Below the pieces are notes generated by a model. The model was given only the letters and a program-made list of their open reading frames with translations, had not been told where the DNA came from and did no database searches. This document shows, piece after piece, positions 1 through 11,160 of a DNA stretch of 64,000 nucleotides (position 1 is its first letter; every line of letters starts with the position of its first letter). The stretch spans positions 9,774,501-9,838,500 of the forward strand of contig CANTUR010000049.1 in the NCBI GenBank assembly GCA_947683625.1, given 5' to 3'. A program made the translations under genes and the position numbers. Origin of the DNA: Mallotus nudiflorus. Its lineage: Eukaryota > Streptophyta > Magnoliopsida > Malpighiales > Euphorbiaceae.

Positions 1-1120
1 GAATTCTATGCATACATATATTAGGACTAATACCTTTCAAGTCATTAATAGAATAACCAATGGCATTTTTATGACTATTCAACTTATCACACAAAGCATC
101 AACATAATCATTAGGCAAAGATGAATTAACAATAAAAGGATATTGAAGATTAGAGTCAAGAAATGCATATATGAGATTTGATGGCAAAGGCTTGAGCTCC
201 ATCTTGACTTCTTCACTCGGTGTAGAGTCTTTTAGATCATCTTCGCTCCTTAAAGGTTTAAGTCTTGATGTCCTTTGAAAAGGTTGATATGGAACTACCT
301 CCATAAGTTGATCGTTTGCTTCTTGCACCTTGTATGGCTCTATAGAATCATTTCTTAAATACTCATGAATTACTTCTTCAATGCATCCATCGATAACATT
401 AATAGAATCAATTCTACTTGCTACTTCTATGGGTGTTGACTTCATTATATTCAGCACATCAAATTCCATACTTTCATTATCCACTTCCAATGTGATCTTT
501 CCATTCTTCATATTTAACATTGCTCCTGCAATCCGTAAAAATAGTCTTCTTAACAAAATTGGAATTTCAAGATCCTCTTTCATCTCCAACACAATAAAAT
601 CTGCTGGTATCACAAACTTACCTCCTTTTGTTGGCACATTTTCTAATATTCCAAGTGGATATGTAATAGATTTATCTGACAAGGAAAGAGACATGTTGGT
701 AGGCTTAAGCTCATCTAAGTTAAGCTTTTTGTAAATTAAATAAGGCATAAGGCTAACACTAGCACCAATATCACACAAGGCTTTATTAAAATGCGTACCT
801 CCAACTGTACAAGGAACCATAAATGAACTAGGATCCTTAAGCTTTGGTGGAGACTTGGAGTACATAGCTTTAGATTCTTCAACAAGGGAAACTAAGCCAT
901 AATCTTCAAGCTTACTCTTATGGCTAATAATATCCTTTAAAAACTTACCCCAAGCTAGCATATCTCTAATAGCATCCATAAATGGTATGGTGATAGTGAT
1001 TTCCTTAAGATAATCAAGGAATTTTCCAAACTGCTTATCTAGATTACGCCTTATGAACCTTTGAGGGAAAGGAAGAGTTCTAACATCTACCTTTGGTTCA
1101 TCATTCTTTGATAGTATGGC
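1..1120 (-). pseudogene. gypsy aspartic protease and start of RT region
   Basis: Minus-strand frame open from about 1120 to the window edge. It reads a linker (DVRTLPFPQRF), then the retropepsin motif CDIGASVSLMP (around 735-770; DIGAS in place of the usual D[ST]GAS), a hydrophobic protease body (IPADFIVLEMKED, IPILLRR), and then KMELKPLPSNL and IGYSINDLKGISP, the conserved approach to the RT domain (9-200). The protein would continue off the window. It is in frame with the gag above except for one stop at about 1121. A plus-strand open frame over 381-734 is only its shadow. Domain assignment is confident; activity is not claimed. Confidence 0.85.
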
Positions 1121-2670
1121 TTATTGCTTATTACCTTTCTTTACACACTCATCATCTTGTTTACTTCTAACATCCACATCATCTTTTCCACTATTAGCTT
1201 CAATCCTTACTACTTCATCATCATCATCAACCATTCTCTTTTTCTTATTGAGATCCTTTTCAACCTCGTTACCACTCCTTAATGTAATTGCTTGACAAGA
1301 CTCTTTTTGTACATACTCCGATTGGCTAGGAAGCTTTCCCAAAGGTTTAGTGTTGGAGGTAGAGGCTTATTGGGCAATTTGGGTTTCAAGGATGTGGTTA
1401 TGAGTAGCAATTTGTTTTAATTTAGAGTTTATCTGCTTGAATTGCTCCTTATTTTGTTTATTGATGGCCATTTGTTGGTTAACAAATTACTCCATAAGAG
1501 TTTCAAGGTTGGGTTTAGATTGGCTAGGATTGAAAGCTTGTTGTCTAATAGGAAATCTAGGTGGGTTTTGGGGTTTAGTGTTTAGGTTGAATTAGGGGTT
1601 TAATTGGGAAGATGGGTTTGACCATGAAAATTCAGGATGGTTCCTCCACTGAGGGTTATAGGTGTTGGAATTTATCCCCATTCTTTGATTAAAACCACCT
1701 TGCACAAAATTTACATCCTCATTTATACTTAAAGTACATTGAGAATATGAATGAGATCCTCCACAAGTCTCACAAAAAACATTAGTACATTCTAATGAAT
1801 TAACTTGAGATTTACTTACCAAGTTGGTGAGGGCGTCTACCTTTGGACTAAGCATGTTGATGGTATCAAGTTCCAAAACTCCCTTTGCTTTTGCCATAAT
1901 TGTTTCATCATGCATATACCCTTGAGATGCAAGTTCTTCTAACAAAGTAATAGCTTCTCTAGCCGTTTTATCCATCCATTTTCCATTGGCTGCTACATTC
2001 ACAATATTCCTATTTTCATCCATCAGCCCATTGTAAAAAATTTGAGGAATCATCCATTCCGGCAAGCCATGATGTGGACACTACCATTGAAGTTCCTTAA
2101 ACCTCTCCCAAGCCGAATAAATTGTCTCACTTCCACTTTACTTGAAAGTAGTGATCTCATTGAGAAATTTGGCTGTCTTATGTGGTGGAAAATATTTGTT
2201 AAAAAATGCTTGCTTCAATTGATCCCATGTTGTGATTGACTCATTTGGAAAACTTACAAGCCAAAGTTGTGCTTTTTCCCTAACCAAAAATGGAAATTAT
2301 CTCAGCCTTATTGCATCATTCGTCACTCCATTTATCTTGAAGGTTGCACACACATTGAGGAAAGTCAAAATGTGAGCATAAGGATCCTCTCCTTGTAAGC
2401 CTCCAAACTGATTATTTTGCACCATTTGGATAATACTTGGCTTGATCTCAAATTTTTATCAACAATAGTCGGAGCCACAATTCCACCAAAACTAACCAAA
2501 ATATCGAGCATGGAAAAATCACCCAATGTCCTTCTCTCTGGTTGAGCCATTCTATTAAAGTTTAATTGATTCTCTATCCTTCGCCTTTGTTCCCTGCACA
2601 AAACACGTATGGTTACATCAATTTCAGGATCAAAAAGCAGGTTACTATCACTAGTACTCCTAGTAAGCAT
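1121..2670 (-). pseudogene. gypsy gag polyprotein, disrupted
   Basis: Starts at the ATG at 2670 (MLTRSTSDSNLLFDPE) in the usual position after PBS and leader. It contains the gag core (LQGEDPYAHILTFLN, LPEWMIPQIFYNGL) and a single zinc knuckle (CETCGGSHSYSQC, around 1750-1790), then a Q/N-rich linker (MAINKQNKEQFKQI) and QAITLRSG (about 1280). There is a one-base frameshift near 2455, where the frame jumps from IVDK to EIKPSIIQ. In-frame stops fall at positions where related sequences have Gln or Trp (for example NP*FN near 1592, LME*FVN near 1490, IAQ*AS near 1365, NKQ*AIL at 1121). Gag builds the virus-like particle. Confidence 0.85.
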
Positions 2671-2838
2671 ATAGATTCACAATTAAACAATTAATGAAAA
2701 TAAATTTTAAAATAGAAATTAAAATAGAAACAAACAAAAAATAAATAAACAAAAATAAACACAAAAATAAATAAAAATTAAAACAAGGCCTAAAAAAACC
2801 TTTCTCTACGCTAAGTTAATAAAAAATTTTAAACAAAG
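2671..2838 (-). other. untranslated leader of the Athila-type element
   Basis: A-rich leader between the PBS and the gag ATG, including runs such as aaataaataaac on the plus strand. No coding content seen. Confidence 0.6.
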
Positions 2839-2856
2839 TCCCCAGCAATGGCGCCA
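2839..2856 (-). promoter_or_regulatory. primer-binding site (tRNA-Asp type)
   Basis: On the minus strand this reads TGGCGCCATTGCTGGGGA, the PBS class reported for Athila-like elements (complement to a tRNA-Asp 3' end). It lies a few bases inside the LTR boundary, as expected for initiation of minus-strand DNA synthesis. It fixes the element's orientation. Confidence 0.85.
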
Positions 2857-2861
2857 AATTC

Positions 2862-4375
2862 TGAAGCGGGCTAGAATTGTATACCCTAGTCTCTGAGGAC
2901 TTAGATAGAGCAAGTGGGGTGTCGAACACTGGGAAATTGCAAAGTAGATACTAAGATGGACAGGCAATATATTAATAGTGAAATTTATTGGATTATTCTA
3001 ACTATAATAATTAACTACTAACTATACTAAATAATCTAATTATCTCAGTATCAAATTAAATATTATTTTTTAGAACTACAATTCTGAAATAGCCAAAGAA
3101 TTATAATGAATAATGAACACATGCAATGAATGGAGAATATGACCTAAAATCCTTAAGTGCAACAGTCGTTGTCAAATAAGGGTATTTCCATCTAGAGTCT
3201 ATAAGTGTTGTCGCATCATTATAAAGATAAACAAAAACTATGAGGTTCCATGCCAATTCTTTAGCCCCATAAAGTGGATTTCTTGTGTCCAGGTACTTTC
3301 CTAACCTTTAAGTGAATTCAATTGTTTTTCCACCAAATTACCCCAATTGTCATTGTGAATAATTTGCCTAACACATCATATATGGTGATCAAGCATATAC
3401 AACTCAATTAAACACTGAATTGAAAACAATTCATCATGCATTATAAAAAGATATAATTCATTGTTTCATTCTTCTTTGCAATTCTAACAAACAAAGGTTT
3501 AGCCAAGATACATGATTAAGCAACAATAAAAGAAAATAAAATATAAAATAGAAAAAGGGAAAAGATAAGAGAAAAGATAAAACCCTTTTTACTAAATCTT
3601 GGATCTTGTAGTACTTTTCCTTTTTTGGCTTTGCCTTTTGTAATGATGACTAAATAACAAACTAACACTAATTTAGATAATAATAGAAAGAATTTCGTTT
3701 AAGAAAGAATTTCATATATCAATAGAAAGAAACAAAATAATTCATTCTCCCTCCTCCTTTTTTTTCAAACTAAAACTTTCTATTTATAGGCATTCACAAT
3801 TGACTAGAAGGGACTAGAACTTTTGAGTTGGAATGGCTTCACTTTATGAAAAGTCATCTTCTTTCACAGATATTGTAACTTAAAGGGCAACTTAGTCCAT
3901 TAATATGACTTTAACTCTCAAAAGTTCCTTCATGAAAGTTCTATATCTCTAAGTTATCTTTCTAGAGAAACTTGAATCATCAAATTTTGATGTCTATAGA
4001 AGAAATTATGATTGAAATACAAAAAATTCTTGAATCAGAAGGTTCTAGACTTCTACATTGTGCTGAGTCATGACATTGGTGACAACTCATGACAGAAGCT
4101 CTCTATTATGAGTCATGCCCATGGTGAAGACTCGTGACAAGCTTCAATTTTCCAAAAATGACTCCTTTTGCTCTCCAACTTGTTCTAATCAACTCCAAGT
4201 CTTTTCCAAGCATGAATTGAGCCTAAAACATGTATTTAACCTACATTATAAACCATAAAGGTAAAAGAAATGAAAATAGTAACTTCATAGGCAAATAAAC
4301 ACACTAAACATAAGAAAACTTAATGAAATTAAGACTAAACTACTACTAAATACTAAGCATATTGGCATTATATCA
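2862..4375 (-). repeat. 5' LTR of the Athila-type element
   Basis: On the minus strand it starts TGATATAATGCCAATATGC at 4375 and ends CGCTTCA at 2862, directly before the PBS. The outer boundary is supported by interruption of copia integrase codons at 4376. The 3' LTR is outside the window, so neither target-site duplication nor LTR identity can be checked. Around 4070-4140 there are repeated tcatgaca/gtgaca motifs. Confidence 0.75.
3781..3788 (-). promoter_or_regulatory. LTR TATA box
   Basis: CCTATAAATAGA on the minus strand, inside the LTR, in the position expected of the U3 promoter of the Athila-type element. Confidence 0.5.
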
Positions 4376-5161
4376 ATATGATCTCAGAGTTTTAATACTT
4401 CTCCTAGTTTGGTTTTCTACTTAGGTTTTGAATTTCTTAAACTTTTTAAAGGATTCACTTTTATTCTTCATAAGAAACAAGTGCCATACCTTGATAGATC
4501 ATTTATGATGGTTATTAAATAGTATAAAAAACTTTAGCCATTTCACTAAATGATCCACACATATTACTATGTATGATGTCTAACATATCTTTGGCTCTTG
4601 CCATTTGTCCAACAAATGGTTATCTAGTGATATTTCCTTGAAGACAAGCCTCACAAGTTGAATTGGATATGGATTTAAGATTGAATATGACATAATCTCA
4701 AATGCCATAGATGTTTGGAGTTTAGAGGCATTGTCAATTAGCATTGCACTTGCATTACTCACATTATTTTAAGGCTCATTGTTAATGGATATATTATTAA
4801 CATAATATAAGTCATGTATTCAATAACCCATGCCTATCATTCCATTTCTAAAGTAAACATTGCATTTGTCTCCTTTAACATGGAATTCATAACCCTCTAT
4901 AGTTAAACCAAAAATAGAGACAATGTTTTATTGGTATTAGGTATATATTATACATCATTCAATAACAAAATATGATTACATAAACTAATAGAAGTGGATC
5001 CTATAGTCATGGTAACAACACTTGCTCCATATTTAAACTTTAAGATCACTTCATGAAGCCTCAAAATTTCTCTCATTTGGTATATCCTCCAAGGATGCTC
5101 AAATGTTAGAACTACCACCGGTATCCAATACCCAAGCATTTGATGAGCTCTAATGAAGTAG
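4376..5161 (-). pseudogene. copia protease to integrase fragment
   Basis: From right to left on the minus strand: the protease motif WVLDTGGSSNI (about 5105-5137), decayed GAG-pre-integrase sequence, the integrase zinc-finger tail (STCEACLQGNIT, about 4640-4660), the segment with DIIHSNMCG (4560-4590), and FLMKNKSESFKKFKEF (about 4450-4490), ending at KTLRS where the catalytic SDRGGEY would follow. That point is the Athila-type insertion boundary. Several frameshifts and stops are present. D-T-G is retained in the protease; the integrase core is truncated by the insertion. Cutting and integration would be the original roles. Confidence 0.8.
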
Positions 5162-5631
5162 TGGAAGGGCAGATAATAACAATCAAATATTATTGAATCA
5201 CGCACGACTACCAATAATTGATCTTTTATAGCAACTTTGGCTATAGGCATCAAAATTTTAGAAAATGTTAGAAAATAAAAGAAGAATTTGAATTATCATA
5301 AAAGCGGTCATCCAATAATAATAAGTAAAGCTTAAATAGCAAATCCTCAAAACAACCCTAAACAAAATAGGAAAAATAAAAATCTAAAAAATAGGAAATC
5401 ACAAAATTGCTTATTTAAGGGCCTAAATGATAGAATTTGGCCAAAAAGTGACGGATCTCATAAGCAAAGGTAGTGATTTCGAACAGTTGGCCCATTTCCA
5501 TGTGAAATAGGCTTTTGAATTACCGAAATCTGATACTTGGAGCTTGCCTAAAATTATAGAACTACCACTATTGTAATTTGTCAAATTTTTGCATGAATTG
5601 GAGGGCTTGTTCCTCTATGCTGCTTGTATCA
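5162..5631 (-). repeat. 3' LTR of chromovirus-type element
   Basis: 470 bp, aligned by eye along its whole length with 10263-10731 (for example shared ataataacaatcaaat and aatttttgcatgaattgga). TG...CA termini on both strands (TGGAAG and GTATCA on plus). Differences are scattered, indicating an old insertion. Confidence 0.88.
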
Positions 5632-6960
5632 TTCTCCCCAGGGTGGACAGAATTCGCCCTCAAATCTAACTTTTCTAATGAATCACCTACAAAAGGAATC
5701 AAGTGCTTGATATTGAACACATCTGCATTTTGAACATGGCTAGGTAACTTCAATCTGTAGGCATTAGGATTAATCTTCTTGATGATCTCCATTGGCCTTA
5801 TCTTCTTGCAGATAACTTGTTATATTCGCCTATAGGAAATCTTTCTACTATCAAAACAACCCACACAAAATTCCACCATATCAAACTCAACATGTCACCT
5901 CTTCTTGTCAGCAGCCTGCTTATTCTTGCATGCAGACTGCACCAAGTTATCATAGACAAACTGATGAACTTCTTGTAACCCATTAACAAAACTTGCTACC
6001 CTGCCATCTACTCTTGTCTTTTCTAGAAGAGGAATCAAATCCAGGGGCCCCTAGCACAACTAAATACATTGCTACTAAAGGGTTGAATCCAGTACTCCTA
6101 TTAACTGTATGATTATGGGAAAACTCTATCTAACACAGCTTCTGATCCTAACTCTTCATATGTTCACCCACTAGGAATCTCAGTAAGTTACCCAAAGATT
6201 GGTTCACCACCTCTATTTTTCCATTTGTTTATGGATGATAGGCACTACAAAAATTCAACTGCATATTCACCATGACTAAGGAACCTGGTATCTCTATCCG
6301 ACACAATAGACATAGGCAAACCATGTAGCCTATATATTTCCTTAAAGAATAATTAAGTTACATGAACAACATACATTTTTTTCTTACATGGTATAAAATG
6401 CACCATCTTTGAGAATCGATCAACTACCACAAAGATAGAAACATTACCTTGCTGTGTGCATGGTAATCCTAACACAAAATCCATGCTGAGTTCCACCCAA
6501 GGCTGTGAAGGAATTGGCAGAGGCATGTAAAGACCTACGTTAGATTTTGTTCCCTTGGAAACCTAATAAATTCGACACCTCCCTACCAACCTTTCAACTT
6601 CTTTGTGAGTGGTATGCCAAAAATAATGAGCCTTAACCAATTGCATAGTTCTGTCTCAACCTACATGTCCCTCACCATGCAATTCTTAAAGAATCTTCAA
6701 ACACAAGCTACAATATGGGATACATAGCTGATTTCCCTTAAACAAAAATCCATTATGCACTAGGAAATCTATTTGCTCACCTGTTTTAATCTTATCCAAA
6801 ATAACATAAAAGTATGGATCAGTCTCAAGTAATTCTACAAAGGATTCAAAACCTAGTACCTCAATGGACATTTGGGTTAATAATGTCTTTCGTCTTCTCA
6901 ATGCATTTGCCACCTTATTGGTAACCCCTGACTTATGTTTCACCTTATTGTGACTTACTA
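5568..6960 (-). pseudogene. gypsy integrase, C-terminal end of polyprotein
   Basis: Reads ANALRRRKTLL and LVHNGFLFKGNQLCIP (6700-6900), a partial zinc-binding region, then the catalytic core: first Asp in SMDFVLGLP (about 6480), second in SDRDTRF (about 6290), Glu in TNGKIEVVNQS (about 6200). All three DDE residues can be read but in different frames with stops between. The C-terminal part reads INPNAYRLKLPSHVQNADVF and DLRANSVHPGEND and stops at 5568, about 60 bases inside the 3' LTR. Overlap of the integrase end with the LTR is known for CRM-type elements. No chromodomain was recognised. Confidence 0.82.
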
Positions 6961-6961
6961 A

Positions 6962-7200
6962 TGGCCATGGAAGAGGTTGGTTAAGGAAGAGACCACCATG
7001 TCCAAGTGGAGGGATAAGCTCAAAGACATGGACCAATGCATTATGGAGCTCGAGTCCAAGGGTGGTGATGAGGAGTTTCGAGGGGACATGCAAGGTGCCT
7101 TGAATGAGGTCATGGATAAGTTTTTAGCCTAGTAATACTTTGTCCAACCCATGCAAGTATGCTAGTAAGCCTCCCTACCCACACACCTTTAGGATCATGC
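6962..7200 (+). other. foreign insert in RNase H/integrase linker with short coiled-coil frame
   Basis: The minus-strand polyprotein breaks near 7200 (after WVAYL*KFK) and resumes near 6960 (KHKSGVTNK). The intervening DNA makes sense only on the plus strand: ATG at 6998 to TAG at 7130-7132, 44 codons, beginning MSKWRDKLKDMDQ and continuing with alternating acidic and basic residues that would form an amphipathic helix. It resembles in style the coiled-coil gag leader of other plant gypsy elements, but I cannot name its source. Base composition is visibly more GC-rich than the surroundings. Right edge is approximate. Confidence 0.5.
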
Positions 7201-8640
7201 CTTAACTTGAATTTCTAAAGGTAAGCCACCCAATTCACATGCCTAGCAAAAACTTTGTCTTGCTAATGCAAGTGCTTCAAGGCCTCATGATCTGTATAAA
7301 AAATAAATTCTTTCTAAAACAAATAATGACACCAATGCTTAATAGCTTGCATAACAACATAGAACTCGACATCATAAGTACTATGGTGCATTATGGCCCC
7401 TGTTAACTTCTCACTGAAATACACTAGCAGCCTGCTATTTTGGAAGCATCTAAATGTAGCTTAAAAGGTTAATTAAAATCAGGCAACACTAAGATAGGGG
7501 TCGTGGTAAGGCATATTTTAATAAACTAAAATGCCTTTTTTGCCTCATCAGTCCATACAAACTTCCCAACCTCCTTTATAAAATTAGTGATAGGCACCAT
7601 AATATTGCTCAAATGTAGAATAAAACCCTTATAACATGAAGCCAATCCATGGAAAATTCTTACCTTAGTTATGGTGGTAGGTGTTGACCAATGTTTCATA
7701 GCCTCAACCTTTATTTCGTCAACCTGCAACCCCTTTCCAAAAATAATAGCCAAGAAATAGCACCTTAGAAGTGAAAAATGCACACTTCTTAACTGTAGCA
7801 TAGAACTTCTCTCTACACAACACAGTGAGGACCTCTTGTAGTTGCTACAAATGCTCATCCGGATTAGTGCTATAAGTCAGAATATCATCAAAATACACAA
7901 CAACACACCTGCCAATGAAAGGCCTCAAAAACTTATTCATAACACACATAAAAGTGCTTGGTGCATTTGACAGACCAAACGGCATCACTAACCACTCATA
8001 CAACCCCTCTCTTATCTTGAAGGCTATTTTCCATTCATCGCCAGCTCAAATCCGAATTTGATGATAGCCACTCTTCAAATCCAGTTTAGTGAAAATCATG
8101 GCCTCACTAAGCTTATCAAGTAAGTAATCCAATCTAGGAATAGGAAAATGATACCTAACAGTTATTTTATTGATGGCCTAACTGTCTATGCACATCCACC
8201 AAGAACCATCCTTCTTTGGTGTTAAAAGGGTTGGAACATCACAAGGACTCAAGCTCTCACAAATGTATCCCCTGGCCAACAACTTTTCTACTTGCCTCCT
8301 CAGTTCTTCATGCTCAATGGGACTCATCCGGTAGTGTGGTTGATTTGGCAAAGCTAGACCTAGTTCAAGGTCAATCTAATGTTGGATGTCTTGCATGGGA
8401 GGTAACCCTTCAAGCAGTTCCTCTGGAAACAAGTCACTGAACTCGTCCAGAAGTAGTAAAACTACATCAGGAACCATCATCTCTTTGTCCACCATCTTCC
8501 CAAATAGGGCATAAATAATTTCAGATTGTTACACTACCTTTTCAAATTAGGACAGGGTTAATAAATTAACACAGCCCTTGTTTTCACCATGCACTGTTTT
8601 AAACTATTCAAAATCCATCTTAGGGACTAACACTATTTTT
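7201..8640 (-). pseudogene. gypsy reverse transcriptase and RNase H
   Basis: RT reads LTPKKDGSWWMCIDS, YHFPIPRLDYLLDKL, IFTKLDLKSGYHQIRI, LVMPFGLSNAPSTFM and the catalytic box YFDD (7884-7895), intact. It is followed by DEHL*QLQEVL, thumb sequence, and RNase H with STYDVEFYVVMQAIKHW and FIFYTDHEALKHL (7280-7400). Multiple stops and frame changes interrupt it. Order and spacing match gypsy pol. Confidence 0.86.
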
Positions 8641-9328
8641 GTTCCCTCAAACATAAAGTTGTAGGTGTTAGCTTTCCCGTCATGAATCACAACTCTATCA
8701 AACTACCACGGTCACCCCAACAATAGATGACATGCATCCATGGCTATCACATTACACCAAATGTCATCCTTATATTTTGTCTTGATATAAAAGGACACTA
8801 AGGTACATTTCTAAACTGTTACCTTGCCCCTTTTTTTAACCATGCCATTTTGTATGGCCTAGGATGTTTTACAGTCATAATTCCTAATTTCTGAACTACT
8901 TCTGCTAAGATTATATTCTCATGACTACCCCCATCAATCATAAACCTGCAAACTTTCTCTTTAATAGTGATGGTAGAGTGGAAGATATTATTTCGCAACC
9001 ACTCCTCATCAAGAGCTCTTGGCATTAGGTAGGATCTCCACACAACCAATGTTGTGCCTACATCTCCAATCACGATCTCCTCATCCACATCATCTATATC
9101 AAATACTGGGTCTCCTGTTAACTCTGCAACCTCTTTTTCATCATAGTGCTCATCTAGATCAGTAAACATGGTTCTTTTGCCCCTGTTTCTACACTCAGCC
9201 TGCTTATGTCCTATCTCACCATATGAAAAAAATTTGATACCATTTGGCCTTGGTGTAGTTGCTGGTCTATTGGCAACTCTAGTGGTCACGCCACCATTTG
9301 GATAACTCGCACCAGCTCCTCCTCCCAT
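8641..9328 (-). pseudogene. gypsy gag tail and aspartic protease
   Basis: Open minus-strand frame 8819-9328 beginning MGGGAGASYPNGGV. It holds a zinc knuckle whose first Cys pair is partly lost (FFSYGEIGHKQAEC, about 9200), an acidic linker (DEHYDEKEV, DIDDVDEEIVIGDVG), and a retropepsin-like motif MIDGGSHENI (8925-8950; usual form D[SA]GS) followed by VQKLGIMTVKHPRPYKMAWL. Downstream (8641-8818) the frame decays through remnants such as DACHLL. This is the particle-protein to protease junction of the chromovirus-type polyprotein. Confidence 0.85.
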
Positions 9329-10200
9329 GTTTCCCTACCTAATATTTTGCACAAAACCACTTAGATGCCTCCTCTCAATCTGCAAGGCCCATTAGTGTGC
9401 TGTGAAATTAGACATAGGATCAAACATGTTCATCATCTCCTTAATTTGTTCCCTTAGGCCGCTAATATACCTCGCCACCAATTGGTCCTCTGTCTCATGC
9501 ACCTCATTTTGAGTGATCAATTAATAAAATTCAGTTGTATAATTATCAACTAAATGGGTCCCTTGCCTTAGATTCTGCAACCTTTAATATAGTAAATGCT
9601 GATAATTATAAGGTAAGAATGCAGCACGCAATTGTTTCTTCATCTTCTCCTAAGTCATAATTTTAGACTTCCCCTTTCTGACTCAGGTCTATTTAGTTTG
9701 TTTCCACCAAGCCATTGCTCTATCTTGGAACCTCATTGCCACTAATGGTACTTAATGATTTTCTGGCACCCCTTTAAAGTCTAATACCTTTAAAACTATG
9801 GCCACCCAATCAAGGAATTCTTTAGGTTGTAGGGTGCTATGGAATTTAGGTATTTCAGTTCACATACCCACTTCCTGTCATTGCCTGTCATCAACCTCTA
9901 CATGTTTTCAATGATGTCTATGGAGATTCTCATAATACCCATCACTATTGTCATCTTCATCATCATTTCCTTTAGTAAAAAGGTTCATTCGGTCATCAAC
10001 ATTAGGGTTCTGTCTCAGATCCTAATTCGGCTGCTCTCGTTGCTCCCTATTTTGATTGACTAATAACAACTTGTCCATCCTCGTCATGAGTTATTCCATA
10101 AGGGTGTCAATCTATTGATCGATCTGCTCCATTCGTTGCTCTATACGATGCAAATCATCATGCTCATAAACGTCTTCTACACGTTATAGTTGTGGTTGCC
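9329..10200 (-). pseudogene. gypsy gag (capsid)
   Basis: Minus-strand capsid sequence: EIPKFHSTLQPKEFLDWV, VLDFKGVPENH, AMAWWKQTK, LPYNYQHLLY, RLQNLRQGTHLVDNYTTEF and QLVARYISGLREQIKEMMN (9400-9880), the usual retrotransposon-gag domain. N-terminal part (9880-10200) is a degenerate coiled region with IEQRMEQID. Stops and frameshifts occur at many sites. Start codon not certain. Confidence 0.82.
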
Positions 10201-10239
10201 ATTGATGTCTTCTATGAAACATATTGTCTAAGGAGCATA

Positions 10240-10251
10240 GCTCTAATACCA
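10240..10251 (-). promoter_or_regulatory. primer-binding site (initiator tRNA-Met type)
   Basis: TGGTATTAGAGC on the minus strand, one change from the canonical TGGTATCAGAGC, 11 bases inside the 5' LTR edge of the chromovirus-type element. Confidence 0.85.
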
Positions 10252-10262
10252 AACTGACATAG

Positions 10263-10731
10263 TGGAAGAGCATATAATAACAATCAAATATTTTTAAATC
10301 ATGAACGACTACCAATAATTGATCTTCTATAGCGACATAGGCTATAGGCATTAAAATTTTAAAAAAATTTGGAAAATAAAAGAAGAATTCAAATTATCAT
10401 AAAAACTACCATCCAATAATAATAAGGAAAGCTTAAATAACAAATCCTCAAAACAACCCTAAACAAAATAGGAAAAATAAAACTGTTAAAAATAGGAAAT
10501 CACAAAATTGCCCGTTTAAGGGCCCTAATGATAGAATTTGGCTAAAAAGCGATGGATCTCATAAGCAAAGCTAGTGAATTTGAATCGCTGGCCAATTTCC
10601 ACATGAAATAGGCTTTTGAATTGCCTAAATCCGATACTTGAAATTTGCCCAAAATTACAGAACTGCCACTATCGTAATTTGTCAAATTTTTGCATGAATT
10701 GGAGGCTTGTTCCTTTATGTTGCCTGCATCA
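10263..10731 (-). repeat. 5' LTR of chromovirus-type element
   Basis: 469 bp, partner of 5162-5631. On the minus strand it starts TGATGCAGGCAACAT and ends GCTCTTCCA, then runs into the PBS. Outside it, copia-1 gag resumes at 10732. Confidence 0.88.
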
Positions 10732-10954
10732 TCTTAGAACATTTAAAAGCAAGTTAAATTAGAGAAAGTCTCACCTTTTCCTTGCTTGCCACTTCCTTTT
10801 ATCCTAAAAGACTCAAGGAACTTAAGACAATTCCTCTTCTAATGTTCTTTGTCTTGGCAATGGAAACACTTTCCTTTCTTTTATTTTTCCCTCATAATTG
10901 CTTTGCCCTTATTGTTGGCTATGCCACCCATAGGCTTGATAACACTTTTCTTGT
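10732..10954 (-). pseudogene. copia-1 gag fragment with zinc knuckle
   Basis: Minus-strand reading GKCFHCQDKEH*KRNCLKFL (about 10795-10860) is the copia CX2C-X4-H-X4-C knuckle, followed by KGSGKQGKGE. It continues toward the protease motif now located at 5137, beyond the gypsy insertion. Upstream it is cut by the solo LTR at 10955. Confidence 0.78.
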
Positions 10955-11160
10955 TGTAGACACCCAATTTCGGGATGATATGTTATGGATGCAGCAAAGG
11001 ACTCCAATGATGAAAAAGTCTTCAAAACTTAATCCTTAAAAAATTCTAAAGGCTTTTAAAGGAAGGATTTAATGTTTTCAGGGGCTAAATCGCAAAGTTC
11101 TTTTTAGGACCTAATTGCAAAATTTAAATTTTTCCAAAGGCCTTAATCCTTAAAAAAAAA

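Larger units (their letters stand above)
1..4375 (-). mobile_element. Athila-type Ty3/gypsy retrotransposon, 5' portion
   Basis: Read on the minus strand, this runs 5' LTR (2862-4375), primer-binding site (2839-2856), gag, protease and the first residues leading into reverse transcriptase; the rest lies beyond the left edge. The PBS, the phrase QAITLRSG downstream of gag and the gag sequence are typical of Athila-like plant gypsy elements. It is inserted in the integrase of copia-1: integrase codons stop at the LTR edge near 4376. The coding region carries few lesions compared with its neighbours, so it looks like one of the younger insertions here. The lineage is inferred from PBS and sequence resemblance, not from a tree. 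Confidence 0.85.
5162..10731 (-). mobile_element. chromovirus-type Ty3/gypsy element, nearly full length
   Basis: A 5.57-kb minus-strand element with two recognisable LTRs (5162-5631 and 10263-10731), an initiator-tRNA-Met PBS, and gag, protease, RT, RNase H and integrase in gypsy order. Compact size, short LTRs, the PBS and polyprotein wording (YKMAWLKKG, NSVHPGEND) resemble chromoviruses of the CRM/Reina kind; I saw no clear chromodomain. It interrupts copia-1 between the gag zinc knuckle and the protease motif. The flanking 5-mers (AGTAG and TCTTA) do not match, so no clean target duplication is visible. Many stops and one 0.2-kb insertion make it inactive. Confidence 0.88.

Noticed and set aside
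381..734. Plus-strand open frame of 117 codons
   Set aside because: It is the antisense shadow of the Athila-type protease, which reads continuously with conserved motifs on the minus strand.
5162..10731. Endogenous plant pararetrovirus, suggested by the tRNA-Met-type primer site
   Set aside because: Two LTRs and an integrase are present and no movement or coat protein domain is seen, so a gypsy retrotransposon is the right call.
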